Below, in pieces: positions 47,570 through 59,569 of a stretch of DNA of 64,000 nt. Origin of the DNA: Nereocystis luetkeana (Eukaryota > Sar > Phaeophyceae > Laminariales > Laminariaceae); assembly GCA_031213475.1 (NCBI GenBank), contig JARUPZ010000003.1, positions 6,750,740-6,814,739 of the forward strand. Direction: 5' to 3'. Both the position numbers and the translations under genes were made by a program. Position 1 is the first letter of the stretch, and every line of letters starts with the position of its first letter. The notes beneath the pieces were generated by a model, which saw nothing but the letters and a program-made list of their open reading frames with translations, was not told the origin of the DNA and searched no databases.

Positions 47570-49080
47570 GCGGTGTGCACCTGGCAATAGCCGTAGTGGG
47601 AGTGGTGGTAGCACGTTGTCGTAGTAGTACTAAGAGTGGTTGTGATGTTGGTAGGAGTAGTGGTAGGAGGAGTAGTGATAAAAATAGTAGTTGTAGTAGT
47701 AGTAGTAGCAGTCCGAGTGGTAGCAGTAGTAGTAATTGTAGTAGTACTAGTTGTTGTAGTAGGGGGTGGTGCTGGTGTGGCGATGTGTCTGCTGCTGTTA
47801 CCGTGCGTATATAATGTTTTTGGCGGTAATTAATTCGAATGTAAAGAAAAACAATTCATCACAAGTAAATGCAGATGTTTTTTTCAGGGTGTCATAAAAT
47901 CGTTTTGGTACCCGTACAGTAGTGCCTACACCCGAGTTTTTGCATATTGTCATCAAGAGTGATGTTGGAGCGCCACAGCTGTTGCCGCCATTCAGCTGCG
48001 GTTGTCATAAATACTTACCTGGTATTTCGACAGTCATTCAATCTTTTGAAAATTTCCATGACGAATGCCGACAACTTTTTCACCATGCCCCAGGCTTACA
48101 TATACCTGGACACGCATAAATAAATACGGAGGGCTTCTTGCTGATATTAAGAGTAATTTTGTAGGTCCTTTGGCCTTTCTTTCCGTATTGTTGAGGTGAC
48201 ATTGACACGCAGTTAGATCAGTAGTTCGTATAGGGCGTATCAGTCGTAGGTTAGTAGTATTAATACCAACAGTAGTCCATGACACCCAATGGAAGCTGCC
48301 TACATCGTTGCCTGCCCAATAGCAGTAGGAGTACCTGACATTAAAGTATCATCAATTATTAATAGCCGCAGTCGTTGGTTCGGCCGCTACTGCTGTTGCC
48401 CCCTTAAGCACGCTGCTCCTACCTTACGAATAGTGATTTCTGCCCTCAACCGTATAGATGTAGACATACAACATATTAGTAGTCATAGCAGTGAAGTGAC
48501 TCAGGTTGTAGCGTGCATGCTGCTACTTTCTTTACTACATTAGTGTACGTACATCTGTGTAGCAAGTGGTTACGGTGCACGCTACTCTCGCCTATAATAT
48601 AGGTGTCATGCTCCTAACCCATGATAACGCTTGCGTGCTATGCTGCTGTCGAGAAGAAAATAATTCAGGAACAGCAGTAGTAGTAGTAGCTATAGTTGCG
48701 TAGGATCCCCCATACTGCTTATACCTGTATTGCATCTACGTATATTACTTGTTGTGGTAGTGTATATATTAACAGCGAAGTTGCCATGCCCCGAGCCAAT
48801 GGTACCACGTGATTGCTTTACTGTTTTGTTTACAATGAGGTTGTCTGCATAATGTATGAGCGTTTTTTGTTCAGCTGTAGCACTTCGTAGCATAGCTAGT
48901 AGTCGTCGTTGTGCTAGTGCACCCCGTAGTATTTTGAATGGTGCATGCTGCTTGTACCCGTGCTACACCAGGTACCTGCGTCGTAGTGCTAGATTTGTAT
49001 AGTGACGGTATTATAGTAGTCCACCCATAAGAACGAGTGCATGTAGTAGTGTAGTATGGGCCACAGAACGAGTACTACTC
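47570..49080. repeat. TAG/CTA-rich low-complexity region (B2)
   Basis: GTAGTAGTAG-type clusters at 47590-47770, 48660-48690 and 48890-49070 mirror the CTA-rich region of B1. No gene is supported here. Confidence 0.5.
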
Positions 49081-49319
49081 AGTTTCTGCCGACTACAACA
49101 TTGTTAGTCTTTCCTGTGAGCCTTACGCTAACCCATGGCTCCGATTTCCGCTAAAGGCACCTATACGAGTGTTGCCTATGAATCGCTTGTCCCATTCATT
49201 GCCGCGCACCCGGTGTTTCATGTTGCACGCATACATCCCTACGGGGAACCTTGTGTGTTTATGTGTATATAGGTTGTCGTTGATTTTGATTGCAATGCAA
49301 CCGCCATAGGCTGGACAAA

Positions 49320-49580
49320 CACTACCTGGTCAAGGTCGACCGAGCCGGCCGTCCGGCTTGGCCCATCCTTTTGTCACATGATGGGCAAAGGCCCGGCCCG
49401 GCACGGCAAACAACGCGTTCAGATGTTCCTTTTGCGGCCCGGCCCATCTAAGTTATAAAATCCTCGGTTCTTGCCCGGCCGATTCCATGACCAGGGAGAC
49501 CGATGAAACCGGGGCTCTAAACGGACCGGCCTACTCAAACACATTAGCCGGCTCGCATTTTTGACGGCCCAGAACACGGG
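49320..49580. repeat. GC-rich element 2 (B2)
   Basis: Reverse-complement counterpart of 14520-14775. Confidence 0.4.
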
Positions 49581-50235
49581 ATGGTCCATGTACCATCCCG
49601 TACTGAACGGTTACGCATAATATGCGCTTGGGTGATTTAGGTGATGTTTTTTGTTATAAATATTTTGAGCCCGATGGTCTAACTTCTTCCGCGCCACAAA
49701 GCGCTACTCACGAGGCAGACATGTCTTCTACTCACGCGATGTGGCTACTCTAACGCCTTAGACCGAGGGCTTCCCCTCTGACTGGAGCACGACCACATCC
49801 TCCTCCTGCTCTGCCCAGCGCATACTACTGCTGAAGCACCACCTGCTACTGCTATCATTGCTGTTGCAACACTGGCTTCTGCAACAACACCTACCTGCTG
49901 CTGGTTACGATACCTCATGTATGTGAGCATATCGACTGCGGCGCCAGTCCTTTTTGGTCGACTGCTTTCCAGCCTGTAGCATCAGTTATCATTATAGGTT
50001 CGACAACTATGCACACGAAGGTGAACGTCGTTCACCTAGCGGTCCCATGATGTATCCTGTTCGGACGTATTTCATCACGTTTCCGCCCGCATTCGGTTCG
50101 AAGCGCACCAGGAGAAGAATGGTAGTGCTGCCTAGGTCCCGGAGATTGAAAGGAGTGCCCTCTGTATCACTACAGCCGGTCCCAAGGCCGGGGTCAGACA
50201 TTTTGAGGAATAAAACCTAAAGCAATACGAGACGT

Positions 50236-50342
50236 CGTACTCAGAGTAAATAGGACCTGATACTGTTACTAATACTGTTACTAAAATAGGTAAATATGTA
50301 GCTTTTTGTTCCATAGGCCCTATTAACTGCGGCCCCTCATAA
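50236..50342 (+). mobile_element. degenerate MITE, B2 only
   Basis: Keeps AAATAGGACC on the left and GGCCCTATTAACTGCGGCCC on the right. The matching stretch of B1 (13700-13940) shows no copy. Confidence 0.45.
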
Positions 50343-50394
50343 TAGTAACAGCCGTAGTATGTTTGCAGTAGCACCCGTAGCCCACCACACGTCA

Positions 50395-50690
50395 CAAGCT
50401 TCGACCCGGGGTGGCCCGTCCAAACGCCTGAGTCGGGTCATGGATAGAGCAGGGGGGGGCTTGTGGAACGAACATTTGTGGGTCGCGGACAGGCCCGCAT
50501 TCATCATGTTTTCAGGACATAGATAGCTACTCCCCGGCAAAAAACGTTTTCAGAATACATACGGTAAATCGCCCTGAACAACTGTCAGCTCTGTCCTGCC
50601 ATGCCCGACCCGGCCCGGCCCATCCGGTGACATTTTTCGGATCAGCCCGGCCTGGCTTGTCCTGACTATCGGCTCCAAGAAACCCTGGAA
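50395..50690. repeat. GC-rich element 1 (B2)
   Basis: Reverse-complement counterpart of 13430-13690. Confidence 0.4.
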
Positions 50691-51039
50691 CATAATGTTA
50701 ATGGATGAACAAATAAGCACGTAGGATAAGTAATAAAAATATTAATTCCTGTACAATAGTGTTTATTCCTGATCATTGAGCGAACAATTATTGCAAGGTA
50801 CCTGGTAAGAAGTAAACGATGGAGAGCATGAAGTCGATACCACATTACCAACTTTTCGACAGCTCCATACATGGTACCAGCACAACAGGTGCTACACACG
50901 ATGACAAATCATCACTGCTCTAAACAAAACTCCGCCTTGCTACTACTTTGTAGGGAATACACCTGCCCCTTCGGCACATGGTTTATCGCGCAGGTCGCGG
51001 ATGTGCATGCCACCTGTGCAATTGGCGGGGATATAAATG

Positions 51040-51333
51040 CTAGGAAACGTGCCTAGAAGAAGCAATTTTACGATTTTTGAGGACAGCGTTCGCCCGCAAT
51101 AAAATGTCCAAAACACAGACAGAAATCAAGTGTTGTGCTTGAAGACAATAGACATAAACAGCACAGACTAGAAGTATATGTACCTTCACAGCTAAACTGC
51201 AGACTTGCCGATACATTGGACGGTCTTTTCCCCTGTTGTTATAGGGGAGGTTGCACGATCTGTCGTCCTTACGATTTCCCTCTTGAAACAAGCGACGCAC
51301 CGTGTCCAAGCACGAATGTCATGGTTGACTAAA
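51040..51333 (+). other. orphan copy of the gene 5' flank, B2
   Basis: Matches 11237-11640 in reverse complement, with GGTTGCACGATCTGTCGTCC strongly kept. No gene follows. Confidence 0.35.
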
Positions 51334-52052
51334 AAAACGGACATGGTTGGTCGCCACGGTGTTTTTTTTTAATTATTTTTCAACAAGTTGTTTTGGGTGG
51401 CTATGAATCATGGACCATCAACAGAAATATATAGCCCGAATAATTGCGTGCCATGTTTTTTTCGTGCTTCTTTGGGGAACCGAAGACGTACGTACCTTGA
51501 GGCGTAAGGTAAGAATGCAGCACAATAAATTGTTCACCACTCTAAACAATGTTATCCACGACGTTAAGTCGGGGAAGGTTTATCGACACCAATGATACCC
51601 ATTACATACGAGAGTGTTGGTGATGGTTTTAAATGTAATTATATAGCAGGTATGTAGGTACATATTTTGCAAGGTAAAACAAGTTAAACACTTACACCAA
51701 GTAAGTGTGACGTGTATACGTTTAGTAGTTATAAATAGTATAGTCCAATGAACAACGAAATAAAAATGACGATGTGGCCCGAATGGCCCTAATTGCCACG
51801 ATTCATATATTCATATTGTCAAACAAGGGAATCGACGGGGTCAAGCATTGAGCCGAATAGGCTAGGTAGTACCGACATCATCAAGATGGTTCCCGCCCGC
51901 CACGAAGCTTAGTCAATATATTTTGCAACATACCAGGTATAGCACAATGACGAAATATATCGGGTTAAACATTATTTGACAGTGAGTGGAGGGTTATAAA
52001 CTGCTCACATACAACAAAGATACCAGGTACCTGGTATGTGCATACTGCTCCA

Positions 52053-52154
52053 TTACTGGGGACGAGGGTAAATAAAACCAAATACTCTTGGTAAAAACAG
52101 ATACACTTCGAAGTAAATAATTGTGTGTATCGTGGGTCCTATGCCCGCCCGTAG
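52053..52154 (+). mobile_element. degenerate MITE, A3 copy
   Basis: TTACTGGGGACGAGGGTAAA at the left and GTGGGTCCTATGCCCGCCCG at the right. The interior ACCAAATACTCTTGGTAAAA matches the intact copy. Orthologous to A1 and A2 copies. Confidence 0.6.
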
Positions 52155-52552
52155 TATTAAGAGTACGAGTTACACATTTTGCTATGCTCACACATTTTGC
52201 TCTCTCCAAACGGGGTTGTTGTGGAAAGTTACGCGCCGTGAGTAAACCAACTATTCTCAAAATGCCTTTGCAAGAATTGTCCATGGTCCTCGTATGCATG
52301 ACATATTCCGCTAACATGGCCAAATAATATTTACACTAATATTAGCTGAAGTCATGAAATGGTTACTTCGACTCCCCCCCCCCTCACCATCCCCTCGCCT
52401 TTGACTTCAAATGCACCTCGATGAAACTCGATTTTCACACATGGACGATATTGATGGTTTGCCGTCACAGTATATGAAGAAACATGTCTTACGAAGGTTT
52501 TGCAAGGCCGACGACCCATAATATCAAAGCAGCACGTCGGAGCTTCTTCTAG

Positions 52553-52786
52553 ATGTGTACCTTTCCATACCTCCTTCTCCAATGGTCATCCGTGATGCTA
52601 CCTTACGGAACATTCCTCAAGATGGAGCCGAGACGCGAGGGCGAAACGAACGTGGCTGACTTGACGTCACCATTCAAGTTGCAATTTTCGCATCCTCGCA
52701 TTTATTGTTTTCTGTGGGTGCTGCCACACATGCAGTTGATGTCCACACCACCAAATAAATGTTGGGTTGTCGAAGGAAACGTATAA
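52553..52786 (+). pseudogene. relic coding segment upstream of gene A3
   Basis: Open frame with LQWSSVMLPYGTFLKMEPRR, matching MKWSSLVLHQATFLEIESRR of A2 (38108-38299, minus). The wording is retained across strong DNA divergence, so it was probably coding once. Confidence 0.25.
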
Positions 52787-53183
52787 CCGTGGCCGTTGTT
52801 CGTTGAATTTGTTACATATTTCGCTCTTATCGCTCCCACGGCTACCCCACCAAGGGGGAAACGAGATAACTGCCTCATGTGGATTAGAAGGTGGAACACA
52901 CGAACACTAGACCAAAATACCAAATACCACGCAGTCCTTTACATGGCACCAGATGGACAAGTACCGTGCGGAACGGACTAAGTTTTTTTTTCAGGGGCCA
53001 AAGCAGGTGTAATATTAACACAGTAGAACTCCCTCTTTCAAATCATGGGCACAGAAACCACCTGTCTATCCGTGAGTTAAAAGTCATGCAGGTTGCGGAT
53101 GCATATCCGTAGTGCGCCCCTATCTATGTGTACCTAGTTGTGAGGAAACGTACCTAGAAGGGTTATCGTTCGGCTTTCGACAG

Positions 53184-53197
53184 GTGACGCCCTCCCG
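53184..53197 (+). promoter_or_regulatory. conserved distal 14-mer (A3)
   Basis: Identical GTGACGCCCTCCCG, 483 nt before exon 1. Confidence 0.3.
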
Positions 53198-53573
53198 CGA
53201 CACATCGCCCTTTTCACCGACGGAACAACGCAAAAAGTTCAAGTTCATAGAAAGTTTCGGAAAAAACTGGAAATCTTGACTGTGCTTCTGTCTTCCCAAC
53301 GTTTTCCATATATATTTCAACGACTGACGCACCGTGCGCAACCACCAACATAATGGATTATTTAGAAGCAGATTGTTTGGTGAATGACATCACTCTGGTC
53401 TGGATCGATTTATCAAGGAGTTGTGAGCGACCGGGATAATATCCCGATAAATCGTAGAGCACACTAAAATAACCCGACTATTTCGTTATGCTTTATATAT
53501 GTGAAAATACAACACAAGGAGTAAGAACAGTCAAGGATGAAACATCTCCGGAATTGTTTTCCGCGTTTCACAA

Positions 53574-53606
53574 CGAGTTTGGCATACCCACCATCTCATT
53601 CCGCAC
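53574..53606 (+). promoter_or_regulatory. conserved proximal block, gene copy A3
   Basis: CGAGTTTGGCATACCCACCA then TCTCATTCCGCAC, 74 nt before the former start codon. Confidence 0.45.
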
Positions 53607-53679
53607 CACAAAGTCTTCGCTCCTACAACACTACCCCCCATACTTCACACTGGATACGCTTAGCTAAGACTTATTCAAA

Positions 53680-55788
53680 CTGGTCTCTTTCGCTAGACTG
53701 GTCACCATCTTCTCTGCGGTCCTTGGCACTACCTCAGGTAAGAACTATTATTAAGGAACGTAATAGTCAATGTTGTAGTGCTTAGTTTGAAGGCGAGGAA
53801 CATATATACCAGTACCGACCTTTCCGGGGCAGGACGATCGACGAATTGATTGTTCTATTGGTGATAGCTGCCCCCATGGCCCTGCAGCGTTCGGGTGTAA
53901 TATTCAGCCGGTTACCAAGCACAGATGCACACGGCTCGTGTCAGATGCACGCGGTATGGGATTGTGCGCCCGTGTCGCTGTTAACAATCGCAACTCCTCC
54001 ACGACGCGATCTCTTCCGGAGTATCTTACATTGCTTATCCACGCCTGCTCTATCCATGAAGCCAGGTAGACGACACGAAGCGACAATGTTCGGCAATACA
54101 GAACTGATGATGCAGTGGTCCACAACCTACCCTAGCTTTCGTTACAACATCTGAACGAAAGATAAATTTTACAACATTGTCTTGGGAGCCGTATATTTAC
54201 GGAGCACCCAGGCAAGAACCTGCTCCGTAGCGTGTCATGCATGGCTGAACGTCGAGGGAACCCCCGCCCGGCGTGTACCTATGGCCGTAAATCCTCAAAC
54301 CCGATCACCGCTGTACTCATGACGAGTTATATCGACCTGGCACGGGTGATCAACTCGGTTTATGATGTAGCTCACAAATATATTTACAGTCTTGCCGGGC
54401 AACGCTATTAAGTTGAATTGGCATTGACATAGACGCCGGGCGACTCCACGAAATTATTGCACGTACGTATTGGTGTGCTGTTTAGGCCCACGTTTTGGCG
54501 AAGGCCAAAGATTCTGCGTAAATATTAATCGTACGTAGCATCTTCGAACCCCCACCGCTTCGATGTGTCTCTTCATAGCGGAGGAACATATGACTCACGT
54601 TGCTCTATTGTAGACAGCAATTAACGTCCAATGGAGTTTTACAACATCATGGACGATATAAACAATTTCACGTACATGGGTGGAGTATATAATGAGAACG
54701 GTTAAGAAGTATTTTCAGATGTTATTAGACAGTACCGAACAAGGAATGTGTGATTCCTTACTATGCTACGTTGTACTACATACATCAAACTAGTGCACAC
54801 ATAATCAAAATTTTCGGGATAGTAAACACAAGCCACACCACGTCACACATACATGCGCCTTTCCTTTACCCGTCTCACAACGTGAACATATTAGCCCTTC
54901 TCGACGCAAGCAAGCGCACCTGGGTCGACGTCAAGTCCAATGGATACGACACGCGGACATCTGGGAGTGGCTGCAGCCCGAAAGGTTGCGTACCCGAAAA
55001 CACCCGGGACAATGATATCTGGGCCAACTCTCGCTGGTCCTGCCAGGGTGATATCCTCGACAGCTCGGATGAGGACGACGGTTGCTGCATCACGTTCTAC
55101 TTCGAGGAACCCCAGGACATCGAGAAGATTCGATTCGCCTTCCATCTGGGTACATCCAGAACCCGTACGTTGGACGTGTTCGACAACCACGACTACCACA
55201 GCACCATCTCGTCGAGCGGCAAGACGAACGGATTCCAGACGTACGATCTGTACACCGACGAGACTGAGGAGCTCAAGCTTTGCCTGTACGACCCTAAGTG
55301 GAACACCGATGTCTGGCTGAGTATCACGGAGGTACGTCGCGACGAGTGTTAGGTAACTATGGTGCGTTCCAGCACGACATGTTTGCCTTCGTCCGGTCCC
55401 ATATGGCACGCAGCTTTGTGTTACAAGGATACGGTAGCAGTTGCTGAGTTGCTCTCGACGTTTACTACGGTTTAACTCGTTGTTTTTGCAGGTTATGGCA
55501 CCTGTCGAACGTTGCCGGCTGTGTATTCGTCGATGCCCGTCACGGAAAAGGTTTCCTAATTTGGAACGACCAAACCAGTATGAACGCCAGAAGACCCATA
55601 TAAATGGGAAACAAAATATTGATTCCTCGATTTTGTTGAAAACGTGGAGCGCTCAACAAGGGAAATGGAATGTTGTTCTACCGCCGACATGGGACTCACA
55701 CAACCGTAGCAGCGGCGACAAAAAAATACACACTGAGGCAATAGGCCTCGCTCACCAGAGTTCCTCGCTCTTGTTTTGTAACCACTAA
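53680..55788 (+). pseudogene. secreted discoidin-like domain protein, copy A3 with lost ATG
   Basis: Exon 1 (53680-53737) aligns base for base with the others, but ATG is CTG and an Arg replaces Ile in the hydrophobic core; donor GTAAGAAC is intact. An in-frame TAA lies just upstream, so no other ATG can serve. Intron 1 is 1157 nt. Exon 2 (54895-55331) is 437 nt, fully open, and keeps all six cysteines with conservative changes (V22L, E26K, A34S, N49K, Y87F, I100F). Donor GTACGT and acceptor TTTTTGCAG are intact. Exon 3 starts at 55492 with VMAPVERCRLCIRRC and stays open to 55788. It may start at CTG, use an unseen upstream exon, or be newly dead. Confidence 0.6.
54186..54270 (+). other. conserved block in intron 1 (A3)
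   Basis: GAGCCGTATATTTACGGAGC, then CAGGCAAGAACC and GGAACCCCCGCCCGGCGT. Same relative place as in other copies. Confidence 0.45.
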
Positions 55789-55869
55789 GTCTCATGGTAA
55801 CCTAGTAGACATGGGTTCACATGACGCTCGAAGTAAGAGACTGTTGTATGTTTGGGTAGGACAAAAGCC

Positions 55870-55891
55870 GCGATATATATATATATATATG
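55870..55891 (+). repeat. (AT)n microsatellite
   Basis: Ten to eleven AT units, inside the tandem-duplicated region. Confidence 0.8.
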
Positions 55892-55904
55892 CTAATTGAT
55901 TACG

Positions 55905-56005
55905 TTACCACTGTGGTAGTGTACTCGTATCAGCGTGGTTGTAAGTACCGCATGAATGCGGCGTGTTCGATGTTGACACGCGTTCACTCCGGTATACTGC
56001 ACCAT
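55905..56005 (-). pseudogene. relic of the QYTGV-type segment, A3 second tandem copy
   Basis: On the minus strand MVQYTGVNACQHRTRRIHA matches MSQYTGVHVYQPQTGDIHA of B1 (19463 onward). It breaks soon after. Confidence 0.35.
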
Positions 56006-57161
56006 TGTAGCGGAGGTTATGTTCGTACGAGTGGAGATCCCATTACCTAACTTCACTACTCGTACTTAATCAGGTCACGTCTCCGCCAAAATGTTGACAA
56101 AAACGTCATACCCGTGAAAACAACATGAACAGACATGCACAAACACATTCTTCGTATTATGTTGGTCACCACCGAAGATGTGTTCAATACGTTTACACGT
56201 TGATGTAACAGCGGTTCAACCCTTGAAACGGGCATGAGCTGTTCTACACTTCCCCCTCCCGATGAAATTTGTGCCTCCCTACCACGTACTTTAACGTTAG
56301 ATTTACTATAAGAGAGGCTTCGATGTGGCGGGCTGAGAAGCTTCTATGCGGTCGGTTCACGCCCACCATGTATTGGTACAAGCCCGTAGTGGCCGGGGAT
56401 GTCGGATATTGGAGAACGTAAAAGTATACAAAACGTGTTTGACTAAAGATGAATACTGCACTGGATATATATCCGACGAACAAGAAACAAATGATGTTCC
56501 GCGCACGCTCATAGCGACCGAGGATGAAGAAAACTTCAAACGTTACGTGCGGCAGCATTACGAAGGCGTGCATTATAATAGTAGTCGTATCTGAATACAG
56601 CGAACGACAACACACGATAATATTCAGTGGATCAGATACAAATACGTGTCGCCCACCTGCGCTCTGTTGGACAGCGGATCAATCGCATTACTGTATTGCA
56701 CTGATTTAGCTATGAAGCACATGAAACGGCGACGTCCACGTCTGTGATGCCACCGTACTGTATCGCTATGAAATGTTCTCTCACCGCCTCTCCTGTTGGG
56801 CTTATTTCAAAATCCCGTTGTCAGCTCATGCGGCTTGGGGGTATAATTGGAGCAACAAGGCTACTTTCATTCTTAACAAACTTAATATGTCAACCACGAG
56901 CAGTAACGCTGTACCAGTAGCAAATACATGGTGCCGAACGAACAATAGAAATCACGTCATACATATGTACGTACTACCCACATAAACGTAAAACGGACTT
57001 TGCGGGATTGGAATCTGGATATGGTCCAGTGAACGTGACTGTACACCTCATCAAAGAAAAAACCAGCAACTTACATACTCCGTTATAGACAGGTGCCCTT
57101 CGACGTCAACAAGTAGGTGCTTGAAATCCGAACGATGCCGCCGAGTATAATGTTTAAAAAT

Positions 57162-57682
57162 TTAACCTGTCTGCACGCCTATGCATCTATATCGATGGGG
57201 AAAAAAATGGTCTTCAACTGGTTTCATTCTAAATGATAAGAGAAATATAGAACAAACACCGTTTTTTCTCGACCGACCGCTTCCATACCCAAACACTAGG
57301 CGTTTAACACGGGATTCACTCAAGGGTAGCACCGCTCGAAAACCATTCGACACTGTGGTAATGGGCATCGCCCGCGAGAGATGATCACAAAAACGTTCGT
57401 GACGTCCATGACCATCCTTGTCATTTGAGAATCACCCCTAGCTTTCATGGTAACTTAGCGGACATGCGCCCACATGATGACCCTTACAGCAAGGGAGTGC
57501 TGCTTATTTTGCGTGGGCTCAAAGCCACGAGATCTACGCTTTTTGTAAACGGTGCCAATGTGGTGTTGTCCTTTTTGCAGCGTGCTAACCGTATGAATGT
57601 CGCCTGTTTCATATTGACACACGTACAATCCGATCGTCTGCGTCATTGTAGCACATTTCATTCGAACGTGTACAGATCCCAT
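57162..57682 (-). pseudogene. relic of the QYTGV-type segment, A3 first tandem copy
   Basis: 57455-57682 reads MTQTIGLYVCQYETGDIH and then LQKGQHHIG, aligned with B1 and, through frame breaks, with A1 around 5320-5420. 57162-57368 reads KRLVFGYGSG and HRYR, aligned with TRLVFGCESG and HRYR inside 5267-5941 of A1. A former coding region, now interrupted. Confidence 0.33.
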
Positions 57683-59569
57683 GACATGAACTTACTACTC
57701 GTGTGAAATCAAGTCACACATTGACACAGATAGTTGGATAAAGCGACATACCCCTAAAAAGCGTCTAAAGAAGTGTGGTATAACTACGCACGTTGGGGTA
57801 ACCGTTGTTCAAACCTTGCAACGGTATCCACTACTCTACACTTCCACCTCTCGACACCATACATGTCTTAATGCAACGCGTAATGTTATAGATACTATAA
57901 GGGGGGCTTCACTACGAGTACCTTTGTGGCTTCGTCGCGGCGGGTTTACGCCCGACTTGTCATCGCGCTCGCCCGTAGTGACCAAGGATGACGGTCATGA
58001 GAGGACGCAGATTTATCAGGACTACCAACGTGCGCATTGAAAACAAAACGTGTTTAAACAAAGAGAGACACAACACTGTATTTGCAATCAATAAGAGAGT
58101 GAACGGAGTTCGGCGCATGCCCGTATTCACCGACGATATAGGATCCTTCAAGATGTAAGTGCGGCAGGACTGTGCGGCGCACATACAACAGTAGTCTTGT
58201 CTAAGTTCAACAAAACCAATTACCGGATCCAATTCGGTGGACCAGATAACACTTAGTGTCGCCCTCCCGCCCCGGGCTTGACACTAAGAGCAATGCGTTA
58301 AAAAATGGTATTACTGTATCGCACACTTGGCCATGAGGTACGTCAAATGCCGACTTTAACGTCCGCGATATTCCGGTAACGTATTGCTCTGATCTGCTCT
58401 ATAACCGTCGCTCCTGTTGGGCTTTTTTCAAGGTGCTGTTGCCACCTATTGCCACTTGTGCGTGAAATAGAGGCATCACGACTACTACTATCAAAGGGAC
58501 GTTTTGTACCCTAGTAGACCCACAGCATATCTCCTTGTCAAATTTGAAATACTGACATCCTGGAAAAAAAAAAGGAAAAACGAACTGTAGAAGCAAAACC
58601 ATTACATGTTGTCGAACCAACAACCGAAAACAAGTAATCGATACCTGGTATGTAGGTACTACCCACACAAATTTGTATCGAGCTCTGCTGGATTTGAATC
58701 AGGGTATGGGCTGGGAAACGTGACGAGAAACTTCGTTAAACCAGACCTGCATCTAGTAAACTGTGCCATAGGCCACCGGGCTTGATTATATACTGGAAAT
58801 CCCAACAATGCCGTCTTGAAAATTGAATATCTTGCACACGCCCCCTGGATGCAATGCGAGCCTGCAAAGACTGACCATGGCAGAAACATCGGGAAGATAA
58901 GCTTGGCAAGCAGCCCACCGCAAAGTGGACGTCGACTATAGTTCGGCCGTTTGCTGCTCGACACCTCAAACAAATTAGACTTCTAAACGGCTGGGGGCCA
59001 ACCGCATGGTGGTCCACCAGGTGCATTGAAAACACGCGAGCAAGTAGTGGTCGAAAATGTTTGGACAATGTGCTGAAACTCTACAGTCTCCGGTAAACTT
59101 AGCCTCTGACCCGGTGTCATCAGGTTGTTAACCCGAGTAAAACAGTTTTCAGCCAGCAGATAGCTGGCTCGAATTTTACAACCGTGCAATATGACGGACC
59201 CCTCAAAACTTAAGTGCAAGATAGTTTGAAAGGTACCGCTCGGATATGGAATATCAGAAACGGGTATCTGTAAGCATCGCATACAATACTCGAACAGACA
59301 ACATCCATCGTGCTTGTTAGAAAGGGTCAAACAAAACAATTGCAAGGACTATTACTCAAGTATATTATATCTGACCCGGGTAGTTGTGGCGTTTGTCATA
59401 ATCCAGCACTGGCTTGCTCTCCAATTCCGAATCTTGTGAATGCATTTTCACGGCCGGACGGGGCGTGCCCCCGTTGGACCAGTTTACGCAGACTACGTAC
59501 GACGTTTTCCGTTGACATCAAACGACGTTGGGAAGATTTTTACGATAGAGGTATTATATCTGGGGATTA

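Larger units (their letters stand above)
55490..58790 (-). repeat. internal tandem duplication, A3 copy
   Basis: Landmarks recur about 1.65 kb apart, for example CATGGTAACCTAGTAGACAT near 55793 and CATGGTAACTTAGCGGACAT near 57446. Confidence 0.6.

Noticed and set aside
47551-47814. Serine-rich open frame (mucin-like)
   Set aside because: It results from the GTAGTAGTAG-type tract; the mirror region of B1 does not keep the frame.
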